Notes: generated by a model from the sequence alone, not told the origin. A DNA stretch of 64,000 bases from Virgibacillus sp. SK37 (GCF_000725285.1 NZ_CP007161.1:434001-498000); one strand, 5' to 3'; numbered from the stretch's first letter, positions 33,887 through 44,471 are shown. Translations and numbers: made by a program.

Positions 33887-34826
33887 GAAAAAAACAATTA
33901 TCTTAGCTATCGTAGCAGTTTTGCTAGCTTTCCTTTATATATTTTATAATCTCACGGGAAATATCGACTACATTCTGCCGAGAAGGATCATTAAAGTGGT
34001 TGCGATTATTCTCACTGGTGGGGCAATAGCTTTTGCAACAACCATATTTATGACAATTACTAATAACCGTATTTTAACACCGAGTGTAATGGGTCTGGAT
34101 TCTTTATATTTATTGATCCAAACAATGATTGTATTCGTATTCGGTTCTCAATCGCTTGTCATGATGAACAGTAAAGTCAATTATCTAGTATCTATCGGTT
34201 GTATGGTCGTATTCTCCCTCATACTTTACCGGGTCCTATTCAAGGGGGAAAAGAACAATATTTATTTTCTTTTGCTAATCGGTATGATTCTCGGTACCTT
34301 CTTTGGTAGTCTGACATCGTTCATGCAGGTACTGATTGATCCAAACGAGTTTATGATAGCGCAGGACAAAATGTTTGCGAGTATTAACAATGTAAATACT
34401 GATCTCGTATATCTGTCAGTTGGATTAATAGTTCTTGTTTTCTTATACTTTATGCGCTATTTCAAGTATCTGGATGTACTGGCACTAGGCAAAGATGAGG
34501 CAATAAACTTAGGTGTTCCTTACGACCATGTAGTAAAACGATTACTTATTATCGTGGCAGTATTAATAGCCATATCTACTGCTCTCGTAGGACCAATTAC
34601 CTTTTTAGGATTGCTTGTTGTCAATGTTGCTTATGAATTTTTGAAGACATTTCGACATTCCTACTTGCTGACAGGGTCCATGTTAATTAGCATAATTGCA
34701 TTGCTTGGCGGTCAATTTATTGTTGAAAAGATATTCACATTTCAAACTACAATAAGTGTCATTATCAATTTCATAGGTGGAGTTTACTTCATATATCTTT
34801 TGTTAAAGGAGAATAAATCATGGTAG
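33876..34826 (+). CDS. yclO: Ferric siderophore ABC permease YclO
   Basis: 316-aa second FecCD-family permease that pairs with YclN. About nine hydrophobic helices; the segment GKDEAINLGVPYDHVVKRLL followed by ALVGPITFLGLLVVNVAYE is the conserved ATPase-coupling part. Starts inside yclN with AAGGAG upstream and overlaps yclP by 7 nt, so the three genes are translated as a unit. Confidence 0.92.
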   Translation: MDYKKKTIILAIVAVLLAFLYIFYNLTGNIDYILPRRIIKVVAIILTGGAIAFATTIFMTITNNRILTPSVMGLDSLYLLIQTMIVFVFGSQSLVMMNSKVNYLVSIGCMVVFSLILYRVLFKGEKNNIYFLLLIGMILGTFFGSLTSFMQVLIDPNEFMIAQDKMFASINNVNTDLVYLSVGLIVLVFLYFMRYFKYLDVLALGKDEAINLGVPYDHVVKRLLIIVAVLIAISTALVGPITFLGLLVVNVAYEFLKTFRHSYLLTGSMLISIIALLGGQFIVEKIFTFQTTISVIINFIGGVYFIYLLLKENKSW

Positions 34827-35575
34827 ATATTAAAAATGTTTTTAAAGCGTATAACCAGAAAAAAGTGATTGAAGATGTTTCTGTTCATATTGAAAAAGGG
34901 AAAATCACTTCTTTTATCGGACCAAACGGAGCCGGTAAAAGTACGCTAATCTCTATGGTTAGCCGGCTTATAACAAAGGATGGTGGAGAAATCACTATCG
35001 ATGGAAAAGATGTTCTCAAAACAAAAAATAATGAGATGGCAAAAAAGATTTCTATCCTCAAGCAGTCCAACTCAATTAATCTAAAGTTAACTGTTAGGGA
35101 GCTTGTTTCCTTTGGCCGCTTTCCATACTCTCAAGGAAGATTAAAAGAAGAGGATTGGCAGAAAGTTGATGAAGCAATTGACTACATGGAATTAAGAGAG
35201 ATGCAGGATAAATTTCTTGATGAGTTAAGTGGTGGGCAACGCCAACGCGCTCATATTGCCATGGTTATTGCACAGGATACGGAATACATTCTACTTGATG
35301 AACCGTTAAATAATTTGGATATGCGTCATTCCGTGCAAATTATGAAAACATTGCGCAGACTGGTGGATGAATTAAATAAAACAATTGTAATTGTAATCCA
35401 TGATATTAATTTTGCATCCTGTTATTCAGATAATATTGTAGCACTAAAAGATGGCAAGGTTGTTAAGCATGGCCGAGCATGTGATGTCATTGATGAATGT
35501 GTATTAAAAGATATCTATGATATGGATATTGATATTAAAAATATTGATGACAAACGAATTTGTGTTTATTTCTAA
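34820..35575 (+). CDS. yclP: Ferric siderophore ABC transporter ATPase YclP
   Basis: 251-aa ABC ATPase of the FecE type. Walker A GPNGAGKST (about residues 35-43), Q-loop LKQSNS, signature LSGGQRQR (about 135-142), Walker B YILLDEP and the H-loop IVIHD are all intact. Powers import through YclN/YclO. GGAG lies before the ATG inside the yclO 3' end. Confidence 0.94.
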   Translation: MVDIKNVFKAYNQKKVIEDVSVHIEKGKITSFIGPNGAGKSTLISMVSRLITKDGGEITIDGKDVLKTKNNEMAKKISILKQSNSINLKLTVRELVSFGRFPYSQGRLKEEDWQKVDEAIDYMELREMQDKFLDELSGGQRQRAHIAMVIAQDTEYILLDEPLNNLDMRHSVQIMKTLRRLVDELNKTIVIVIHDINFASCYSDNIVALKDGKVVKHGRACDVIDECVLKDIYDMDIDIKNIDDKRICVYF

Positions 35576-35878
35576 TAATAGGTGAAGAGGCTCCAGAAAG
35601 AGTAATATTCTATAATTTGAGCAATAAAAAAAGCCCTTTCCATGAAAACGGTGTGCAGACCAAATTCATAAAAAGGACCCTACTATCTACTATCATACCT
35701 TATATCCATGCTTTGGTAAACATAAAAAGCCATGCTTGGAGTTTGTATAAAAATAAAATAGGAATGGCATATTTGCCAATCTGTATGATCCACGCTCATG
35801 AGATAGATTCAATAGCTCTGCTGCGCTTCATTACCGATTATTAGTATAAAAATATATAAAAAATAAGGAGTTAGAGAC
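35576..35878 (+). other. Intergenic gap inside the yclNOPQ operon
   Basis: No gene or terminator recognised. A frame crossing 35560-35844 has no ribosome-binding site and unusual composition, so it is not called. A TATAAA at 35845 and AAGGAG at 35867 precede yclQ. The length is unexpected between genes that are otherwise overlapping. Confidence 0.4.
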
Positions 35879-36856
35879 ATGAAGAAATTTTTATTATTAG
35901 CAGTTATAGCATTTATTGCTTTATTTACTGTAGCCTGTGGCACAAGTGAAGAGGGAGACAAGACTTCCGGTTCAGATGAAGGAAGTAAAAAAGAAGAAAG
36001 CAGTGAACAACCAGAAACGATTACAGTTAAGCACGAACTTGGTGAGACAGATGTTCCTAAAAATCCTGAGAAAGTAGTTGTGTTTGATTTTGGAATGCTT
36101 GATACAATGAATAAATTAGATATCGAAGTTACTGCACTACCGAAAAAAATTATCCCTGAATATTTAAGTGAATACAATGATGAAAAATATGAAAACGTAG
36201 GTAGCTTAAAAGAACCTGATTTTGAAAAAATTGCTGAAATCGACCCTGATCTGATTATTATTTCTGGTCGTCAATCTGATGTGTATGATCAGCTGAAAGA
36301 GCTTGCACCTACTGTATACCTTGGTTTGGATGCGACACGCTATATGGATTCATTTAAAGAAAATGTAACTACTGTTGGAGAAATTTTTGGTAAAGAAGAA
36401 GAAGTGAAAACTGAATTAGAAGATATTGAAGGTTTAATAAGCTCTGTGAATGAAAAAGCACAGAAGTTGGATAAAAAGGCATTACTTCTATTAGCAAATG
36501 ACGATAAGATTAGTGCTTACGGACCTAATTCTCGCTTTGGATTAATTCATGATGTATTAGGCTTGCCGGCAGCTGATGAAGGTATTGAAGCTTCCACACA
36601 TGGAATGAACGTATCATTTGAATATGTTGTGGAGCAAAATCCTGATTTGTTATATGTTATCGACCGTAGTGCTGCTATCGGAGCAGAAGGTTCACCCGCC
36701 AAGCAAATGGTAGAAAATGAATTGGTAGAAAATACAACTGCGTATAAGAATGACGATATCTATTATTTAGATCCAGAGCTATGGTATCTATCCGGGGGCG
36801 GACTAATTTCCGTAAAAGAAATGATTAAAGAAGTAGAAGCAAGTCTGGAAAAATAA
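35879..36856 (+). CDS. yclQ: Ferric siderophore-binding lipoprotein YclQ
   Basis: 325-aa periplasmic-binding-type lipoprotein (class III, FatB/YclQ group). Lipobox TVAC puts the lipid Cys at about residue 20, followed by an acidic/Ser linker. VVVFDFGMLDTMNKLDI and NVGSLKEPDFEKIAEIDPDLIIISGRQ are family motifs. Delivers ferric petrobactin-type chelates to YclNO on the outer membrane face. Substrate is inferred from the B. subtilis orthologue. Own ribosome-binding site AAGGAG. Confidence 0.92.
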   Translation: MKKFLLLAVIAFIALFTVACGTSEEGDKTSGSDEGSKKEESSEQPETITVKHELGETDVPKNPEKVVVFDFGMLDTMNKLDIEVTALPKKIIPEYLSEYNDEKYENVGSLKEPDFEKIAEIDPDLIIISGRQSDVYDQLKELAPTVYLGLDATRYMDSFKENVTTVGEIFGKEEEVKTELEDIEGLISSVNEKAQKLDKKALLLLANDDKISAYGPNSRFGLIHDVLGLPAADEGIEASTHGMNVSFEYVVEQNPDLLYVIDRSAAIGAEGSPAKQMVENELVENTTAYKNDDIYYLDPELWYLSGGGLISVKEMIKEVEASLEK

Positions 36857-36864
36857 TAATATGA

Positions 36865-36896
36865 AGAGCAGCTCAAAAACAGAGCTGCTCTTTTTC
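36865..36896 (+). terminator. Terminator of the yclNOPQ operon
   Basis: Perfect 10-bp arms AGAGCAGCTC and GAGCTGCTCT around AAAAACA, then TTTTC. Confidence 0.92.
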
Positions 36897-37004
36897 TATA
36901 TACATGACTCTGATGTAAACGAAGGGTTAATTCATATTATGGATAAAATGCGAAGTTATTTGGTAGGGCTGCAAACTCCCGTGATATAGCTAATCCTTAA
37001 ATAT

Positions 37005-37085
37005 CTAATGCAAATCCCTTTGCTCTCCAGCCGATTAATTCATTCTCCGGCGTATTACTTCACTCTGCTGCTGATAGTCCCCGCT
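37005..37085 (+). repeat. Family B 40-bp repeat, short copy
   Basis: GCCGATTAATTCATTCTCCGGCG (from 37030) recurs as GCTGAT 40 nt later, and the block matches the array at 49805-49930. The rest of 36897-37353 shows nothing recognisable beyond scattered AT-rich sequence and the ribosome-binding site of the next gene. Confidence 0.65.
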
Positions 37086-37353
37086 CTAGTTCTCATTTTC
37101 ATCCAAATGCGCAGAGAATATATGGTGTACACCGCTGTAGTGATAATAGACCTTTAGCGAGTTTTTTTAAAGCCTTAGCATTTTGTGGCAAAGATGAGGA
37201 ATGGGGCTCATAATTTGTTACTGAAATGTTATTAACCCCATTGAAACCAGTCACCGCCTTATGTGAAGGGAGATTCGCCTGATTTATCTACTTGAAATGT
37301 GGACATGATATATGTTTGAATGTAACTACCTACTAAAGAAAAGAGGGAATTAG

Positions 37354-38076
37354 ATGAAGAAAATTATAATGGTGTTAGTGGCCCTAACGTTTACGATAGT
37401 ATTGGCAGCATGTGGCGATAAAGAAGAAAATGCAAAAGAAGATAAAGGGCAGGAAGCAAACAAAACGGAAGAGCAAGCTCAACCTCAAGAGCAAAATGTT
37501 GAAGTAACTGAAAAAGAAAAAGTAGATGAAGGGAAACCAGTTGTCAGCATTAATGGAGAAGAAATTAAAGGAGAAACATATAATCCATTATATATGCAAA
37601 TAAAAATGCAAATGGCTCAATTTGGTCAAGATGTAAGTGATGTTACTGCAGTGAAAGACCAAACACTCAATATGATTGTTGAGCAAAAGCTGATTCGTGA
37701 TGATGCAAAGGATAAAGGAATGGAAGTAACAGATAAAGAAGTTCAGAAAGAATTTGACACTATTAAAGAGCAAAATGGAGACCAACTGAAAAAAGTATTA
37801 AAACAGTTTAAGATGTCGGAAGAAGATTTTAAAAATCAGCTGGCAAATGACCTCGTAACCCAAAAGTATATAGATTCTGAAATTGACGTAAAGGTAACAG
37901 ACAAAGAAATTGAAGAATACTACAACAAAATTAAGGAACAAAACAAAGAAATAGGTAAACTGGAAGAAGTAAAAGAACCTATCAAATCTCAATTAAAAAA
38001 GGACAAAACATCTAAGAAGTTACAAGAGAAAGTGAAAAAACTAAAAGAAGATGCGAAAGTTGAAAAAATGATTTAA
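37354..38076 (+). CDS. SurA_N-type chaperone-like lipoprotein without PPIase domain
   Basis: 240-aa lipoprotein. Lipobox VLAAC (Cys about residue 20), then a Glu/Lys/Gln-rich linker to about 60. A SurA/PrsA-like N-terminal helical domain follows (KPVVSINGEEIKGETYN ... NMIVEQKLIRDDAKDKGMEV ... DKEVQKEFDTIK). The chain passes straight to the closing helix (DKEIEEYYNKIKEQ ... IKSQLKKDK); the parvulin domain of PrsA is absent. Probably a surface chaperone. AAGAGGGAA precedes the ATG. Confidence 0.85.
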   Translation: MKKIIMVLVALTFTIVLAACGDKEENAKEDKGQEANKTEEQAQPQEQNVEVTEKEKVDEGKPVVSINGEEIKGETYNPLYMQIKMQMAQFGQDVSDVTAVKDQTLNMIVEQKLIRDDAKDKGMEVTDKEVQKEFDTIKEQNGDQLKKVLKQFKMSEEDFKNQLANDLVTQKYIDSEIDVKVTDKEIEEYYNKIKEQNKEIGKLEEVKEPIKSQLKKDKTSKKLQEKVKKLKEDAKVEKMI

Positions 38077-38081
38077 TACTA

Positions 38082-38120
38082 AAAAGAAGCATCGGCTGAT
38101 TATTGGCTGATGCTTCTTTT
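38082..38120 (+). terminator. Terminator after the SurA-like gene
   Basis: Arms AAAAGAAGCATC and GATGCTTCTTTT, U-rich 3' side. Confidence 0.85.
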
Positions 38121-38139
38121 GGATTCTTTGATGCTAATA

Positions 38140-38745
38140 TATATGTTGGGTATTCAATGATTCGGAAAATAGATAAACTCCGAACTAAGTTGTGGAGAAT
38201 GGAATAATTCATTTTACAGAGGAAGCACCCATTGATTTGCGTTTCAGGCGGATGCTTTCACACCTCCGGGTACAAGTGCGACATCTGCTCGTTATCTCGC
38301 AGTGTCTTCTTTGCCGCCCTCCACTCCAATCAATTTGTATTGCTCATTTATTTTAATAATATATTTTTAATCTACTTAAAAAATAGACAATAGCGTAGGA
38401 AAAATACGGAGACTCCTCGAAAATGGAAGTACACATTTTCATCGTGCGATGCTAAGCTGACGAAGCCTTACTTGTTCTGGGGGAGATGAGGCATAAGTGA
38501 GACCCCCGAATGCGTTATAGGGGTTGGAAGGCTAAAGTCGCGACGTCCTGGGGCTACGAGCACTCGCCCCACCGAACCCCATTGTCGCAACGATCTCATG
38601 ACCAACATCGTATTGTCCCGAGGCTCATCAGCCGCCCCTGAAAAGCGCAGTATTTTTCCGTAGCGGTGTTATATAGTCTTGTTGCATTAACAGAGAAATA
38701 AGTCTACGTTAGTTCGCATATTCCTCCAACTATGAATGAACAAAG
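38140..38745 (+). repeat. Interspersed repeat, family A, copy 2 with an insertion
   Basis: Starts with AATAGATAAACTCCGAAC and CACCCATTGATTT, contains CACTCCAATCAATTTGTAT and GGAGACTCCT, and ends with CCGTAGCGGTG and CTTCCAACTATG-type sequence, in the same order as 5125-5600. It is diverged from copy 1 and interrupted near 38420 by about 200 bp absent from copy 1. Confidence 0.75.
38425..38630 (+). other. GC-rich structured insertion within repeat copy 2
   Basis: About 200 nt with nested complementary segments: GGGGG/CCCCC at about 38480-38508, GGGGTT (38520) with AACCCC (38576), and inside it GGGGC/GCCCC around TACGAGCACTC, plus GTCGCGAC. No open reading frame of note. It looks like a folded RNA or a small mobile repeat, but I do not recognise the family. 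Confidence 0.45.
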
Positions 38746-38792
38746 TACGTTTGTATCAAAGCATTTCCTCAAAAATAATTTTTTAAAAAAAG

Positions 38793-39872
38793 TTAGTAAG
38801 ATAAATCCTTTTTTGTTTCTAATATATAATCTAACTTCTTAAAGAAGGATCTCATTTGTGCATCTGTTCCAATTGTAATTCGTAAATAATTATCAATACC
38901 TGGGCTTTTGAAATATCTAATCAGAATTCCATTTTCCTTCAACCATTTATATAGATCTTCCGCTGATTCATTGTAATGGGTGACGAAAATAAAATTAGTA
39001 GAAGAGGGAAGGACACAAAACCCTCTTTTTTTCATTTCCGATGAGACCCATTCCCGAGTCTGCTTTATCTTTGTTGTTGTGTAATCGAAATAAGCAGTGT
39101 CTCTTAATGCGGCTTTTGCACCTGCAATTGCCAAGCGATCTATTGTATAAGAATTAAAAGAATCTTTTATTCTGTGTAAGCCCTCAATTAGTTGCTTGTT
39201 GCCTAACGCAAAACCTACTCTTAATCCGGCAAGTGAACGTGATTTAGAAAACGTTTGGATAACAAGTAGATTTTCATACGTATTAATGAGTGATACAGCG
39301 GATACCGAAGCGAAATCAATATATGCTTCGTCAATGATAACAACACAGTCGGGGTTATTATCCAAAATCTCCCGAATAGCTTGTGGTTCTACATAAATAC
39401 TTGTGGGAGCATTCGGATTTGGGAAGATCACCCCCCCATCCGCTTGAAAAAATTTCTCGACTGGTAAGGTGAAGTCACGATTTAAGGCAACCTTTTCATA
39501 TGGAATATCAAAAAGCTTTGCATAAACAGGATAGAAGCTGTAGGATACAGCGGGAAATCGTATAATTTTACCTGGGTCAAAAAAGGCCATAAATGAGAAG
39601 GCCAGTACTTCATCTGATCCGTTTCCAACAAATACTTGTTCTTTTTCCAATTGATAAGTAGCAGCAAGCTCCTCCCTAAGATCATCTACAGTCGGGGAAG
39701 GATAAAGTTGAAGGTTAGTATCTATTTCCGACTGTATTGCTTCCTTTACCTGTTGAGAAGGCGGATAAGGGTTTTCGTTTGTATTGAGCTTTATTAAATT
39801 GGAAACGTTCATTTGTTCTCCAGGGACATAGGGAGAACTTCTTTGTACAGCTTCACTCCAAAACTTACTCAT
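38793..39872 (-). CDS. hisC: Histidinol-phosphate aminotransferase
   Basis: 359-aa PLP enzyme, fold type I. N-terminal [11 protein letters not shown], substrate-loop [12 protein letters not shown] and the PLP-lysine segment [14 protein letters not shown] (Lys about residue 218) are typical. Converts imidazole-acetol phosphate to histidinol phosphate. ATG at 39872 follows AAGGTGG and overlaps the hisIE stop by 8 nt. Last gene of the operon; many Bacilli keep hisC with trp/tyr genes instead. Confidence 0.95.
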   Translation of the reverse strand: MSKFWSEAVQRSSPYVPGEQMNVSNLIKLNTNENPYPPSQQVKEAIQSEIDTNLQLYPSPTVDDLREELAATYQLEKEQVFVGNGSDEVLAFSFMAFFDPGKIIRFPAVSYSFYPVYAKLFDIPYEKVALNRDFTLPVEKFFQADGGVIFPNPNAPTSIYVEPQAIREILDNNPDCVVIIDEAYIDFASVSAVSLINTYENLLVIQTFSKSRSLAGLRVGFALGNKQLIEGLHRIKDSFNSYTIDRLAIAGAKAALRDTAYFDYTTTKIKQTREWVSSEMKKRGFCVLPSSTNFIFVTHYNESAEDLYKWLKENGILIRYFKSPGIDNYLRITIGTDAQMRSFFKKLDYILETKKDLSY

Positions 39873-40506
39873 CCTTACCACCTTCTTTTTGAATATGCCT
39901 TTTGTGTAATTCCTTTTTTATATCGGAGACGGGAACACCGAGTAATTCCATTAATACAAGTGTGTGATAAGTAAGATCAGCAATTTCCCATGTCACCTCT
40001 TGTTTATCATTATTTTTTGCCCCAATTATTACTTCGCTCGCTTCTTCGCCGACCTTCTTTAGAATCTTATCTATTCCTTCGTTAAATAAATACGTAGTAT
40101 AGGAACCTTCTTCTGGTTTATTTCTGCGATTTTGAATGCGTGAAACTAAGTCAGGGATTACGGAGTGATTTACTTCCCCTTGCTGGTACAATGTGTTTGT
40201 AAAACAACTCTCACTACCAGTATGACATGCTGGACCCAAAGGCTCCACCTGCACTAATAAAGCATCTGCATCACAGTCAAAAGTAATTTTTTTCACTTGT
40301 TGCTTATTTCCGGATGTCTCTCCCTTGTTCCACAACTGCTGTCTTTTTCTACTGTAAAACCAAGTCTCGTTTGTTTCTATTGTTCGTTGTAATGCATCTT
40401 TGTTCATGTAGGCAAGTGTCAATACCTTACCAGTGTTTGCATTCTGCACAATAGCTGCTATTAAATCATTATCATCGAAATTTAGTTGGGCAGTGTTTAT
40501 TTCCAA
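39865..40506 (-). CDS. hisIE: Bifunctional phosphoribosyl-AMP cyclohydrolase / phosphoribosyl-ATP pyrophosphatase
   Basis: 213-aa fusion for steps two and three of histidine synthesis. The HisI half (about residues 1-110) has [25 protein letters not shown] and the zinc motif [20 protein letters not shown]; the HisE half (about 120-205) has [14 protein letters not shown]. The 5' end overlaps hisF by 10 nt. AAAGGAGAGTGACACC precedes the ATG. Confidence 0.95.
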   Translation of the reverse strand: MEINTAQLNFDDNDLIAAIVQNANTGKVLTLAYMNKDALQRTIETNETWFYSRKRQQLWNKGETSGNKQQVKKITFDCDADALLVQVEPLGPACHTGSESCFTNTLYQQGEVNHSVIPDLVSRIQNRRNKPEEGSYTTYLFNEGIDKILKKVGEEASEVIIGAKNNDKQEVTWEIADLTYHTLVLMELLGVPVSDIKKELHKRHIQKEGGKDE

Positions 40507-41276
40507 GGTGTCACTCTCCTTTTCCTAACAGGAACTCCATTTTCAGCTAAAAACTGCTTTAATTGGGATACTGAAATCTCGTTATAGTGAAATACCGATG
40601 CAGCAAGTGCAGCATCTGCCACATTGGGCTGCAATACGTGTTGAAAATGCTCTAGCCTACCTGCGCCTCCACTGGCTACAATCGGGATATTGACAGTTTT
40701 CGCAATTGCCTGTGTTAGGGGAAGGTTATATCCATTTTTCTCCCCATCTGTGTCAATGGCATTTATTACAATTTCGCCTGCACCAAATTCTTCTCCACGT
40801 TTTGCCCATTCCAGTGCGTCTAGACCAGTATCTATCCTTCCGCCATTAGTATACACAGTCCATTTGCCATCCTTATTTTCTTTTGCATCAATAGACAACA
40901 CCACACACTGGCTGCCAAACTTCCAAGCTGCTTCCTGTATGAGCTTGGGATTGGCGACTGCAGCACTATTAATAGAAACCTTATCAGCTCCTGCACGAAG
41001 AACTTTATGGAAATCTTCTACTGCGCGGATGCCACCGCCAACTGTAAATGGAATAGCAACTTCAGCTGCTACCTGTTCTACCACATCGATAAAAATATCC
41101 CTAGTTTCATTGGAAGCTGTAATATCATAGAATACAAGCTCATCTGCCCCGTCCTCGTTGTATTTTTGAGCTAGAGAAACAGGGTCAGCCACATCTTGGA
41201 TATTTTGGAACTTTTTCCCTTTAACTACTCGCCCTTTATCCACATCCAAGCAAGGAATAATTCGTTTAGCGAGCAT
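40497..41276 (-). CDS. hisF: Imidazole glycerol phosphate synthase cyclase subunit
   Basis: TIM-barrel cyclase producing IGP and AICAR with HisH-derived ammonia. [19 protein letters not shown] at the N-terminus (catalytic Asp about residue 11), [12 protein letters not shown] and the phosphate motif [11 protein letters not shown] are conserved. 259 aa. The longer frame from TTG 41288 is rejected in favour of ATG 41276, matching the usual M-L-A-K-R start. Overlaps hisA by 11 nt. Confidence 0.96.
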   Translation of the reverse strand: MLAKRIIPCLDVDKGRVVKGKKFQNIQDVADPVSLAQKYNEDGADELVFYDITASNETRDIFIDVVEQVAAEVAIPFTVGGGIRAVEDFHKVLRAGADKVSINSAAVANPKLIQEAAWKFGSQCVVLSIDAKENKDGKWTVYTNGGRIDTGLDALEWAKRGEEFGAGEIVINAIDTDGEKNGYNLPLTQAIAKTVNIPIVASGGAGRLEHFQHVLQPNVADAALAASVFHYNEISVSQLKQFLAENGVPVRKRRVTPWK

Positions 41277-41985
41277 ACGGATCACCAACTAAATCTTCTA
41301 GTGATAGGCTGCCATCATACAATGCTTTACCAATAATTGCACCGTAGAGCTGCAAATCTTTCAGCCTGTTAATATCCTCTTTAGTAGTGACTCCACCTGA
41401 AGCAATTATATTAGTGGATGTTACCTTATTAATTGCTTCAAGCTCATCAAAATTTGGCCCTTGGAGCATACCATCTTTTAAAATGTCCGTATAAATAATA
41501 GTTTGAATACCAATTTCCTCTAACTCTTTTATCAGATCAACTGCCTGGACTTTACTTGTTTCTGTCCAACCATTTGTGGCAGCATAGCCATTTCTTGCAT
41601 CAATGGAAACGGCTACTCTATTTCCATATTGAGTGACAGCTTCTCTTAAAAAACCTTTATCATGAATAGCGGCAGTACCAATGATCACACGCTGTACACC
41701 AGCGTTAATATAGGTTTCGATGGTGCTTAATGAACGGATGCCTCCTCCAACTTGAATTGGGACAGCAATCGTTTTTGCAATTTCTTCGATAACCGGTTTA
41801 TTTATGGATTCTCCGGTTTTAGCTCCATCAAGATCCACAATGTGTATGAATTCTCCTCCAGCCTGTTGCCACTGTTCAGCTATAGAAACAGGAGAATCAC
41901 TGTAAATTTTCTCTTTGTTATAGTCGCCTTGGGTAAGTCGCACACATTTCCCATCTTTTAGATCAATTGCCGGAAATAAAATCAT
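41266..41985 (-). CDS. hisA: ProFAR isomerase HisA
   Basis: 239-aa TIM barrel, step four of the pathway. [14 protein letters not shown] (catalytic Asp about residue 8), VQVGGGIRS and [11 protein letters not shown] phosphate motifs are intact. Its ATG overlaps the hisH stop (ATGA), indicating coupling. Confidence 0.96.
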   Translation of the reverse strand: MILFPAIDLKDGKCVRLTQGDYNKEKIYSDSPVSIAEQWQQAGGEFIHIVDLDGAKTGESINKPVIEEIAKTIAVPIQVGGGIRSLSTIETYINAGVQRVIIGTAAIHDKGFLREAVTQYGNRVAVSIDARNGYAATNGWTETSKVQAVDLIKELEEIGIQTIIYTDILKDGMLQGPNFDELEAINKVTSTNIIASGGVTTKEDINRLKDLQLYGAIIGKALYDGSLSLEDLVGDPYAR

Positions 41986-42587
41986 CCAATCAACTCCTTG
42001 AAGTTTCTTAATAGCTGTACTCCTGCTTCGCCACTTTTTTCCGGGTGGAATTGCATTCCTATTACATTATCCTGCTGGACAATTGCCGGCACAATTCCTC
42101 CATAATTGGTACTGGATACTAACGTATTTTGCTGATAATCTTTAACAGCATAAGAGTGAACAAAGTAAACATATTCTTCTTCTTCTGTATCCTTTAATAA
42201 TGGACTGTTCCGATGTTTTGTTAATGTGTTCCACCCCATATGTGGGACTTTGACCGTTTCATCCATTTTTTTTACATTGCCTTCAAGCAGACCAAGGCCT
42301 CCCCAGACGCCATCCTCATAGCTATTTTCATAAAATAATTGCATACCAAGGCAAATACCTAAAAGATGCTTTCCATTAGAGACCTCCTCTTTTAAAGTTG
42401 TTGCTAAACCCGACTGTTGAAGTGTGTTGATAGCATCCTTAAATGCCCCTACACCAGGGAGGATAATAGCGTCACTGTTTCTTATTTCTGTTGCATCCGT
42501 AGTGACACATGTGCGCATATCTAGCTTATTTAAAGCAAACTGCAAACTTTTAATGTTGCCAGCTCCATAATCGACGATTGCAATCAT
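41982..42587 (-). CDS. hisH: Imidazole glycerol phosphate synthase glutaminase subunit
   Basis: Class I amidotransferase subunit of IGP synthase. IVDYGAGNIKS at the N-terminus, nucleophile Cys in LLGICLGMQL (about residue 79), and GMQFHPEKSG with the His-Glu pair. The frame extends to a TTG at 42596, but AAGGA spacing supports ATG 42587, giving 201 aa. Confidence 0.95.
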   Translation of the reverse strand: MIAIVDYGAGNIKSLQFALNKLDMRTCVTTDATEIRNSDAIILPGVGAFKDAINTLQQSGLATTLKEEVSNGKHLLGICLGMQLFYENSYEDGVWGGLGLLEGNVKKMDETVKVPHMGWNTLTKHRNSPLLKDTEEEEYVYFVHSYAVKDYQQNTLVSSTNYGGIVPAIVQQDNVIGMQFHPEKSGEAGVQLLRNFKELIG

Positions 42588-42606
42588 AAAGATCAAATCC
42601 TTCCTG

Positions 42607-43191
42607 TTAGAGTATGCCTTTTGTTGATGGTATCCCGTTAATTCTAGGATTTATTTGACTTGCCTGATCAAGCGCACGGCCAAATCCCTTGAAAATAGCT
42701 TCAATAATATGATGGGAGTTTTTCCCGTATTCGAGGTTTATATGGAGTGTTAGTTTTGCGTTACTTGCAAAAGCTTGAAAAAACTCTTCCACTAACTCCG
42801 TATCAAAGTTACCAACTTTATCTTTTAGTCCATCAACATGGTAAACAAGAAAGGAGCGCCCACTTATATCTAATGAGATAGTTGCCAAGGCTTCATCCAT
42901 AGGAGAGGTAATTGCCGCATATCGTGTAATTCCTTCTTTTTTACCAAGGGAGTTGGTGAACGCCTGCCCCAATGCTATTCCAATATCTTCAACGGTATGG
43001 TGTTGATCTACCTCTAAGTCGCCATCACATTTTAATTGAAGATCGAACAATCCATGCTTGGAGAAAAGAGTGAGCATATGATCAAGGAAGCCAATGCCTG
43101 TTTGTATGTCGGAATTTCCTGTTCCATCTAGCTTAAGCTCCAGAGAGATATTCGTTTCTGTTGTGTTTCGGTCAATTTTATACGTACGCAT
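42607..43191 (-). CDS. hisB: Imidazoleglycerol-phosphate dehydratase
   Basis: 194-aa manganese enzyme, mono-functional (no phosphatase domain). [25 protein letters not shown] and [11 protein letters not shown] metal motifs are present. Shares one base with hisD (TAATG). Confidence 0.96.
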   Translation of the reverse strand: MRTYKIDRNTTETNISLELKLDGTGNSDIQTGIGFLDHMLTLFSKHGLFDLQLKCDGDLEVDQHHTVEDIGIALGQAFTNSLGKKEGITRYAAITSPMDEALATISLDISGRSFLVYHVDGLKDKVGNFDTELVEEFFQAFASNAKLTLHINLEYGKNSHHIIEAIFKGFGRALDQASQINPRINGIPSTKGIL

Positions 43192-44465
43192 TAACGTTTC
43201 TCCTTTCTTACTTGGATAGAATTAGCATGGGCTGTTAATCCTTCGGTATTAGCCAACTTAATAATAGAATTCGATGCTTCGTCTAAAGCATCATGAGAGT
43301 AATTGATAATACTTGAGCGTTTTACAAAATCATAAACTCCTAATGGAGAAGAGAACTTTGCAGTACCATTTGTTGGTAAAGTATGGTTTGGTCCAGCAAA
43401 ATAATCACCAAGCGGCTCAGGAGAATAATTGCCAAGGAAAATTGCCCCGGCATGTTTAATTGCATGAAGACGATCCATTGGATTCTCAATCATTAATTGA
43501 AGATGTTCGGGCGCAATAGAATTAATTAACTGAAAGCCTTCGCTTAGATCATTTACTAGAATAATGCGTCCATTCAGCTCTAAGGATTGTTGAATAATAT
43601 CTTTTCTTTCCAACTGTTGTACTTGTTTTTCTATTTCATTGTTAACCTTATCAGCTACTTCCTGATCTGTAGTTATGCATATAGCGGTTGCGGACTCGTC
43701 ATGCTCTGCTTGTGAAAGCAGGTCAGCGGCAATAAAACTTGGTGGGGCGCTTTTATCTGCTAGAATACATATTTCACTGGGGCCGGCAATCATATCAATC
43801 GCAACATCCCCGTACACCCACTTTTTTGCCCGTGCTACATAGGCATTCCCTGGGCCTACGATTTTTGCTACCTTTTTAATTGTTTCCGTTCCATATGCTA
43901 ATGCCGCTACCGCCTGGGCGCCACCTATTTTATATACTGTCTGTATCCCCAGTTCATTGGCTGCCGCAAGAACATAGGGATTAATCTTTCCATTAGGCTG
44001 TGGGGGTGTAGTGATAACTATATCCTCTACGCCAGCCAGTTGTGCAGGTATGACATTCATTAATACGGTTGATGGATAAGCAGCTTTTCCGCCTGGAATA
44101 TAAACTCCGACCCTTTCCAAAGGGGTGACCTTTTGTCCGAGTAAAATGCCATCCGATTTCGTATAAAACCATGATTTTTCCTTTTGTGCTTCATGAAAGG
44201 CTTCTATGTTTTTTTTAGCCTGTTTTAAAGCAGCCAGAAAGTCATCAGTGACCAGGTCATTTGCTTCTTTAAACTCTTTCTCCGAGACATTGAGACTGTC
44301 CAAATTGACACGGTCAAAGGCTTCTGTGTAGTTGTACAATGCACGATCACCATTTCCTCTGACTTCTCGGATAATCTCTTGAACTACTTCATCAATCTGT
44401 AAATCTAGTTGCGTAGAACGTGTATTTTTTTCTTGTAAGAATGTTGTTTCATTAATCACTCTCAT
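43191..44465 (-). CDS. hisD: Histidinol dehydrogenase
   Basis: 424-aa zinc NAD enzyme for the last two oxidations. [39 protein letters not shown] and the C-terminal [20 protein letters not shown] carry the zinc and catalytic residues. Seven bases separate its start from the hisG stop. Confidence 0.96.
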   Translation of the reverse strand: MRVINETTFLQEKNTRSTQLDLQIDEVVQEIIREVRGNGDRALYNYTEAFDRVNLDSLNVSEKEFKEANDLVTDDFLAALKQAKKNIEAFHEAQKEKSWFYTKSDGILLGQKVTPLERVGVYIPGGKAAYPSTVLMNVIPAQLAGVEDIVITTPPQPNGKINPYVLAAANELGIQTVYKIGGAQAVAALAYGTETIKKVAKIVGPGNAYVARAKKWVYGDVAIDMIAGPSEICILADKSAPPSFIAADLLSQAEHDESATAICITTDQEVADKVNNEIEKQVQQLERKDIIQQSLELNGRIILVNDLSEGFQLINSIAPEHLQLMIENPMDRLHAIKHAGAIFLGNYSPEPLGDYFAGPNHTLPTNGTAKFSSPLGVYDFVKRSSIINYSHDALDEASNSIIKLANTEGLTAHANSIQVRKEKR

Positions 44466-44471
44466 ATAAGT

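Noticed and set aside
35560-35844. 94-codon open frame between yclP and yclQ
   Set aside because: Starts inside yclP, lacks a ribosome-binding site and resembles no family I know; the gap is listed as unexplained instead.
40690-41130. 146-codon frame opposite hisF
   Set aside because: Antisense shadow; hisF has all family motifs and the other frame has none.
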